This document shows positions 60,158 through 64,000 of a stretch of 64,000 bases of DNA, one piece after another. The DNA comes from an uncultured Muribaculaceae bacterium. GTDB taxonomy: Bacteria > Bacteroidota > Bacteroidia > Bacteroidales > Muribaculaceae. The stretch covers positions 62,001-126,000 of the forward strand of contig CAJTWH010000006.1 of NCBI GenBank assembly GCA_910579995.1. Reading direction: 5' to 3'. How positions within the stretch are numbered: the first letter of the stretch is position 1; each line of letters starts with the position of its first letter. Under the pieces are notes generated by a model. That model was not told the origin of the DNA. It was given only the letters and a program-made list of their open reading frames with translations, and did no database searches. The translations under genes were made by a program, and so were the position numbers.

Positions 60158-61264
60158 ATGACAAAGAGAAAAGCAATTGTTATAGGTAACAATCATGACA
60201 ACACTCTGAACGTAATTCGTGCGTTAGGTCAGGCCGGATACGACCCGGTTGTGTTGCTCGTGAGTCCAGACGATAAGAATTATATACTTAAGAGTCGATA
60301 CGTAAACACGTTCTACATTGTCAGCAACGAAGTAGAGGCCAAAGAATTTTTATTATCAAAATCTGAGCTGTGGGGGCTGCCAGCCATTACCACATACGAT
60401 AAAGTAGCATCCGTGCTTGATGAAGAGTTTTCTTCATTATCGCAACATTACAAGCTGCCAAATTGCAATGAACGCAATTTGGGGATTGTCAAGGAAATGG
60501 ATAAGGCGAGAATGAATGATGTTGCCAAAATTGCGGGAATGAATATTCCCCAAACAACCTCTATTACACAATCTACATTTAACCCCAACTTTGTAAATAA
60601 TTTTACATTTCCGGTGATTCTTAAGCCGGAAACGAGCGCAAATGGATCGAAAGAAGACTTTAGGATCTGTTCGGACTTAGAATCACTTAAAACTGAAATC
60701 AGCCTGTTGAATCCAAGTGCGTCATTTTTGATACAAGAGTTTATCCCAAATGACGAAGTTCTGTTGGTCGCAGGTTGTGTTACCGCAGATGGCAAAAATC
60801 ATGCGTATGGCCATATCAATAAGTCCAAACATGGTAAGCACGATTCCAATCTCGGCATGAATTCTTTCGGATACTTAACATCCGAACCCGTTTCAGCCGA
60901 ACAAATCAATAAATATCTCTCGCTAATCGGATATACAGGACCTTACAGTTTTGAATTCATCCGGCATGACAATAAGATATATTTCATTGAAGTGAATTTG
61001 CGGACAGACGGCCTATATTTTTTCTATACCAAAGCTGGTGTCAATATTCCGGCTCTATGGATGGACAGCTTTTATGGCAACAACATAACACTCTCGCCTG
61101 CTCCAACCAAGGTGTATGGAATGTGCGAATTTCAATACATTAAAAACTTTGTCCGCCCCAAGAATATACTATCCAATCTAAAAGACCTGCTATCCACTGA
61201 CGTGTTTTCCATAGCCTCACTAAAAGATCCTAAACCATTTCTTTATAAATTCATTTATCACTGA
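60158..61264 (+). CDS. ATP-grasp domain protein
   Basis: 368 residues. The N-terminal part (AIVIGNNHDNTLNVIRALGQAGYDPVVLL) is a pre-ATP-grasp fold; the middle has FPVILKPETSANGSKEDFR and FLIQEFIPNDEVLLVAGC (ATP-binding Lys and Glu); the end has YSFEFIRHDNKIYFIEVNLRTDGLY with the metal-binding Glu and Asn. It probably forms an amide or similar bond with an acid, decorating a sugar (inference). Next to it is a deacetylase that could free the amine. Confidence 0.85.
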   Translation: MTKRKAIVIGNNHDNTLNVIRALGQAGYDPVVLLVSPDDKNYILKSRYVNTFYIVSNEVEAKEFLLSKSELWGLPAITTYDKVASVLDEEFSSLSQHYKLPNCNERNLGIVKEMDKARMNDVAKIAGMNIPQTTSITQSTFNPNFVNNFTFPVILKPETSANGSKEDFRICSDLESLKTEISLLNPSASFLIQEFIPNDEVLLVAGCVTADGKNHAYGHINKSKHGKHDSNLGMNSFGYLTSEPVSAEQINKYLSLIGYTGPYSFEFIRHDNKIYFIEVNLRTDGLYFFYTKAGVNIPALWMDSFYGNNITLSPAPTKVYGMCEFQYIKNFVRPKNILSNLKDLLSTDVFSIASLKDPKPFLYKFIYH

Positions 61265-61273
61265 TAAAACTCA

Positions 61274-62152
61274 ATGAATTTTGCTTTTTATCTTCACAAC
61301 GAGATCAATACGGCAGCCTTTGAAGCTCAATTATTATGGTTCAAGAAGCATTATAACCTTGTTTCCATTCATGAACTAAGGGACTACATTTATGGGGGTA
61401 AAACGCTTAAAAACGCGTGTATGCTGAGTGTGGATGACGGCTGGCGCTCAACCTACGATGTGATCTTCCCCATAATGAAGAAACATAATGTACCCTTTAC
61501 AATATTTGTATCACCTGAAATATGCCGTAGTGAAAAAAATTTCTGGTATTTCACATATAAATTCTGCAAAGAGGATGAACTTAAGGATATTATGATCCGC
61601 AGAGGATACTTTTTCCCGGAAGTAAAGAAATTTCCCGGAGATCTTATCATGAAGGAGATTTATATCGATGAAGTGTATGATGTGCTTGATGAATATCTGT
61701 CATACCACCCTGAAATCGAAATTCCACGTGGATTCATGAACGAAAAAGAACTGCTTACACTACGTGATTCCGGGCTCGTTGAAATTGGCGCACATACACT
61801 GATACACCCAATCCTTAGCTTTGAGTCAAGGGAAAGATCAAAAAATGAAATATCAAAATCCATAATAGAACTGAGCGAATTGCTTGATACTGAGGTAAAA
61901 ACATTTGCCTATCCCAATGGAATGGAAAATGTTGATTTCAATAAAGATGATATGGAATTTGCGCGGGAATCAGGCATAGACATGGCCTTTTCTGTAGATC
62001 CGGGAATTATATCAACTTCTGTAAACCCTCTTTCTATTCCCCGTTGGGGTTCAGTGGCCCGTCTTAAATTCGGCCGTTTGGGACAGTATCTGCCATCAAG
62101 GGCTAATCAAGCCGGAATCAGATCTAAAATCCGTGAATTTATCAAGCGTTAA
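61274..62152 (+). CDS. Polysaccharide deacetylase (NodB domain)
   Basis: 292 residues. MLSVDDGWRSTYDVIFPIMKKH carries the catalytic Asp and metal Asp; IGAHTLIHPIL carries the two metal His; TFAYPNG is the third motif. No signal peptide is seen, so it acts in the cytoplasm on lipid-linked or nucleotide sugars. It starts 9 nt after the ATP-grasp gene. Confidence 0.9.
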   Translation: MNFAFYLHNEINTAAFEAQLLWFKKHYNLVSIHELRDYIYGGKTLKNACMLSVDDGWRSTYDVIFPIMKKHNVPFTIFVSPEICRSEKNFWYFTYKFCKEDELKDIMIRRGYFFPEVKKFPGDLIMKEIYIDEVYDVLDEYLSYHPEIEIPRGFMNEKELLTLRDSGLVEIGAHTLIHPILSFESRERSKNEISKSIIELSELLDTEVKTFAYPNGMENVDFNKDDMEFARESGIDMAFSVDPGIISTSVNPLSIPRWGSVARLKFGRLGQYLPSRANQAGIRSKIREFIKR

Positions 62153-62197
62153 GTCGTGTTTGTGAACAATATCAAATATTTATGAAATAGACAGACT

Positions 62198-62764
62198 ATG
62201 AAAGAATATAACAAAAAGGATCTTTTCCGCTATGAAGGAAGCAAATGCAATTCCATTTTAATACAGTTGAAATATATTCTGTTTGTTCCGGGATTTCAAT
62301 ATTCATATTGTCTTCGTCATGCAAAGCATGCCCGAAATCCGCTAACGCGCTTCTTCTGGGCCGGAATGCTCAGATTAATGATGTATCATAGTGGAATACA
62401 GATCCCATATCAAACTGAAATAGGTGAAGGCATAAAGTTTGGTCATTGGGGTACTATAGTCATAAATGAAAGAGCCAAAATAGGGAAGAACTTGTCAATT
62501 AGTCACGGTTGCGTAATAGGTAATTCTCAAGGGAAAAGAAAGGGCTTCCCTATAATCGGCAATAATTTAGTAATGAATGCAAATTCAATAATAGCGGGAG
62601 GTATTCATATTGGAAATAATGTGTTAATTGCTCCCGGTGCGTTCTGCAATTTTGATGTGCCGGATAATTCAATCGTTATAGGCAATCCCGGAAAAATTAT
62701 TCCAAGGGATTCCTCGCCTACTGAAAAATATATCGTCTATCCGGTAGAAGATTACAGAGGATGA
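62198..62764 (+). CDS. Serine acetyltransferase-like hexapeptide-repeat protein
   Basis: 188 residues. A short N-terminal helical region precedes a left-handed beta-helix: IGEGIKFGHWGTIVINERAKIGKNLSISHGCVIGN and IIGNNLVMNANSIIAGGIHIGNNVLIAPGAF. It resembles CysE but lacks the CysE N-terminal domain; in glycan loci such proteins acetylate sugars. It overlaps the next gene by 4 nt. Confidence 0.88.
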   Translation: MKEYNKKDLFRYEGSKCNSILIQLKYILFVPGFQYSYCLRHAKHARNPLTRFFWAGMLRLMMYHSGIQIPYQTEIGEGIKFGHWGTIVINERAKIGKNLSISHGCVIGNSQGKRKGFPIIGNNLVMNANSIIAGGIHIGNNVLIAPGAFCNFDVPDNSIVIGNPGKIIPRDSSPTEKYIVYPVEDYRG

Positions 62765-63837
62765 AGATACTTCATGTTATAACAAATCTTAATACAGGTG
62801 GAGCCGAAAAGCTGATGGTTGATCTCCTTCCTGAGCTAAGAAAAAAAGGCCACGAGGTGGAGCTATGCTTGTTTAACGGTACTGTAACCCCTTTTTACAA
62901 AGAAATTGAGAGTACCGGAATAAAGATCCATTCATTCGGTGAGAAAAATAATTATTACAGCGTCAGACACATCAAGCGATTGATAACTGTGGCGCAAGAT
63001 TTTGATATAATCCACACTCACAACACGGCTCCACAATTGTTCGGTGCCATTGCAAGTCTGTTCTGCAAGGGCAAATGGATTACAACGGAACATACCACCA
63101 CGAATCATCACCGTGTTTGGTGGTATAAACCGATTGAAAAATGGATGTACCGGCAATATGCACGTGTGATTTGCATTTCGGAAGCAGCTAAACGGTCTAT
63201 GCAAGAAGTTACGGGGGTGAATAAACCGCCGGTGACTGTGATTCCGAACGGTATCAATATGGATAATTTCAAAAATGCCATGCCGGTTGATAAATCCACA
63301 GTCAATCATGTAGCCGGGCATAAAGTTATTCTAATGGTCGGGCGGTTCAGCTACCAAAAAGATCAAGCTACTGTTATACAGGCGATGAAACTGATTCCTG
63401 AAAATGTAGAGCTTTGGTTGGCTGGTTATGGCGAAACACAGGAAAAACTTGAGTCTCTTATCCATGAGCTTGATCTAAGTCATCGCGTGCATCTGCTCGG
63501 GATGAGGACAGATGTTCCAAGCCTACTGAAGGCCTCTGACATTGTAGTTCAATCGAGCCACATCGAGGGGTTTGGATTGGCGGCAGTGGAGGCTATGGCT
63601 GCTGGCATACCTGTAATCGCATCTAATGTCAATGGGCTTGCACAGGTTGTGGAAGGTAGCGGATTATTGTTTGAACATAAAAACGCTGAAGACCTTGCCT
63701 ATCAGGTCAACAGATTACTTACCGATAAAGCGCTCCGTTCCGATCTTATAAAAAAAGGACGCACCAGAGCACAACAATATAGTATAGCCCGCATGTCTGA
63801 GGAGTATCTTAATCAATACTTTTGTATAATATGTTGA
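62761..63837 (+). CDS. Glycosyltransferase family 4 (GT-B)
   Basis: 358 residues. ILHVITNLNTGGAEKLMVDLLPELRKKGHEVELC, IIHTHNTAPQLFG, VIPNGINMDNF, LMVGRFSYQKDQATVI and SSHIEGFGLAAVEAMAAGIPVIAS with the EX7E motif. Typical capsule or O-antigen enzyme. Confidence 0.93.
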   Translation: MKILHVITNLNTGGAEKLMVDLLPELRKKGHEVELCLFNGTVTPFYKEIESTGIKIHSFGEKNNYYSVRHIKRLITVAQDFDIIHTHNTAPQLFGAIASLFCKGKWITTEHTTTNHHRVWWYKPIEKWMYRQYARVICISEAAKRSMQEVTGVNKPPVTVIPNGINMDNFKNAMPVDKSTVNHVAGHKVILMVGRFSYQKDQATVIQAMKLIPENVELWLAGYGETQEKLESLIHELDLSHRVHLLGMRTDVPSLLKASDIVVQSSHIEGFGLAAVEAMAAGIPVIASNVNGLAQVVEGSGLLFEHKNAEDLAYQVNRLLTDKALRSDLIKKGRTRAQQYSIARMSEEYLNQYFCIIC

Positions 63838-64000
63838 TATGTAGATATTTACCCCCCCCACACACGGAAGCTTGGGCCGCCTTGGCAGTAATTGCCGAAA
63901 CGATTTTGACCGAAACCGGCAATGGGACTTCAGTAATAAAGTTACTGTGCTTTCATTTGCCATGTGTGTCATGATTGTATATCTTCACCTGAAATTTCTT
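63831..64000 (+). CDS. Start of a further glycan-locus gene, uncertain frame (poly-C tract)
   Basis: From ATG at 63831, which overlaps the previous stop by 7 nt, a frame reads MLICRYLPPPH and ends after 47 codons. Eight C residues at 63852-63859 lie in this frame. With one more C it would switch into a frame open to the window edge, which ends in a hydrophobic stretch (VTVLSFAMCVMIVYLHLKFL) like the first helix of an acyltransferase or other membrane protein. I cannot decide the frame. Confidence 0.3.

Noticed and set aside
1..64000. CRISPR arrays, rRNA genes, restriction or toxin-antitoxin systems
   Set aside because: No regular short repeats with spacers, no rRNA-like sequence and no motifs of such systems were seen on either strand.

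Overview
The window looks like a chromosome segment from a Bacteroidales bacterium, most likely Muribaculaceae-like (inference). The evidence is the order DUF6089 - uppS - bamA - ompH - ompH, the DUF1599/DoxX pair, a glycan locus behind a NusG-like gene, few Shine-Dalgarno sites, and many promoters of the Bacteroidota type (TTTG, 19-20 nt, TAnnTTTG). Core genes are moderately GC-rich. The right-hand glycan locus is clearly more AT-rich and patchy.

Layout. 1-4.5 kb (minus): a cut-off DoxX-like membrane protein, a DUF1599 protein, a DUF5723 outer-membrane protein and a large lipoprotein gene split by one in-frame TAA. 4.6-12.7 kb (minus): a MITE-like inverted-repeat element, an aldo/keto reductase, two OmpH/Skp chaperones, BamA, UppS, a DUF6089 barrel protein and a DUF6242 lipoprotein. 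12.8-15 kb (minus): murI and pgi. 15.2-37.8 kb (plus): TM2 protein, pgk, tRNA-Gly(CCC), prfB with its programmed +1 frameshift, a lipid kinase, a TPR protein, a bioG-bioC fusion with bioD, a DEDD exonuclease, gpmI, a phosphohexomutase, a muropeptide-processing set (transglutaminase-like, NlpC/P60, dipeptide epimerase), a glutamine synthetase and sbcD-sbcC. 37.8-42.1 kb (minus): surE, dnaA, an MCE/MlaD-type protein and an N-acetylmuramoyl-L-alanine amidase.

42.3-64 kb (plus): behind tRNA-Gln(CTG) lies a surface-polysaccharide locus with its own switch. A complete tyrosine recombinase is followed by a 277-bp segment bounded by perfect 17-bp inverted repeats. That segment carries a good promoter which, in this copy, points away from the locus (OFF). 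Next comes a 475-residue protein that appears to fuse a catalytically dead tyrosine-recombinase-like domain to a NusG/UpxY-like antiterminator, then an unknown 281-residue protein, then more than 17 kb of co-directional glycan genes: a TagD-like cytidylyltransferase fused to a Gfo/Idh/MocA oxidoreductase, an SDR, a CDP-glycerol-glycerophosphotransferase-like protein, a Wzx flippase, an acyltransferase, an Fe-S protein with a polysaccharide pyruvyltransferase, an EpsG-type polymerase, five glycosyltransferases, an ATP-grasp enzyme, a polysaccharide deacetylase and a serine-acetyltransferase-like protein. No initiating sugar-phosphate transferase is seen, so the locus probably continues past the window.

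The most interesting part is 42.5-46.8 kb: recombinase, invertible promoter and recombinase-NusG fusion form a candidate phase-variable, antitermination-controlled capsule switch. Two core genes carry in-frame TAA codons, and two places in the glycan locus look frameshifted. These should be checked against raw reads.
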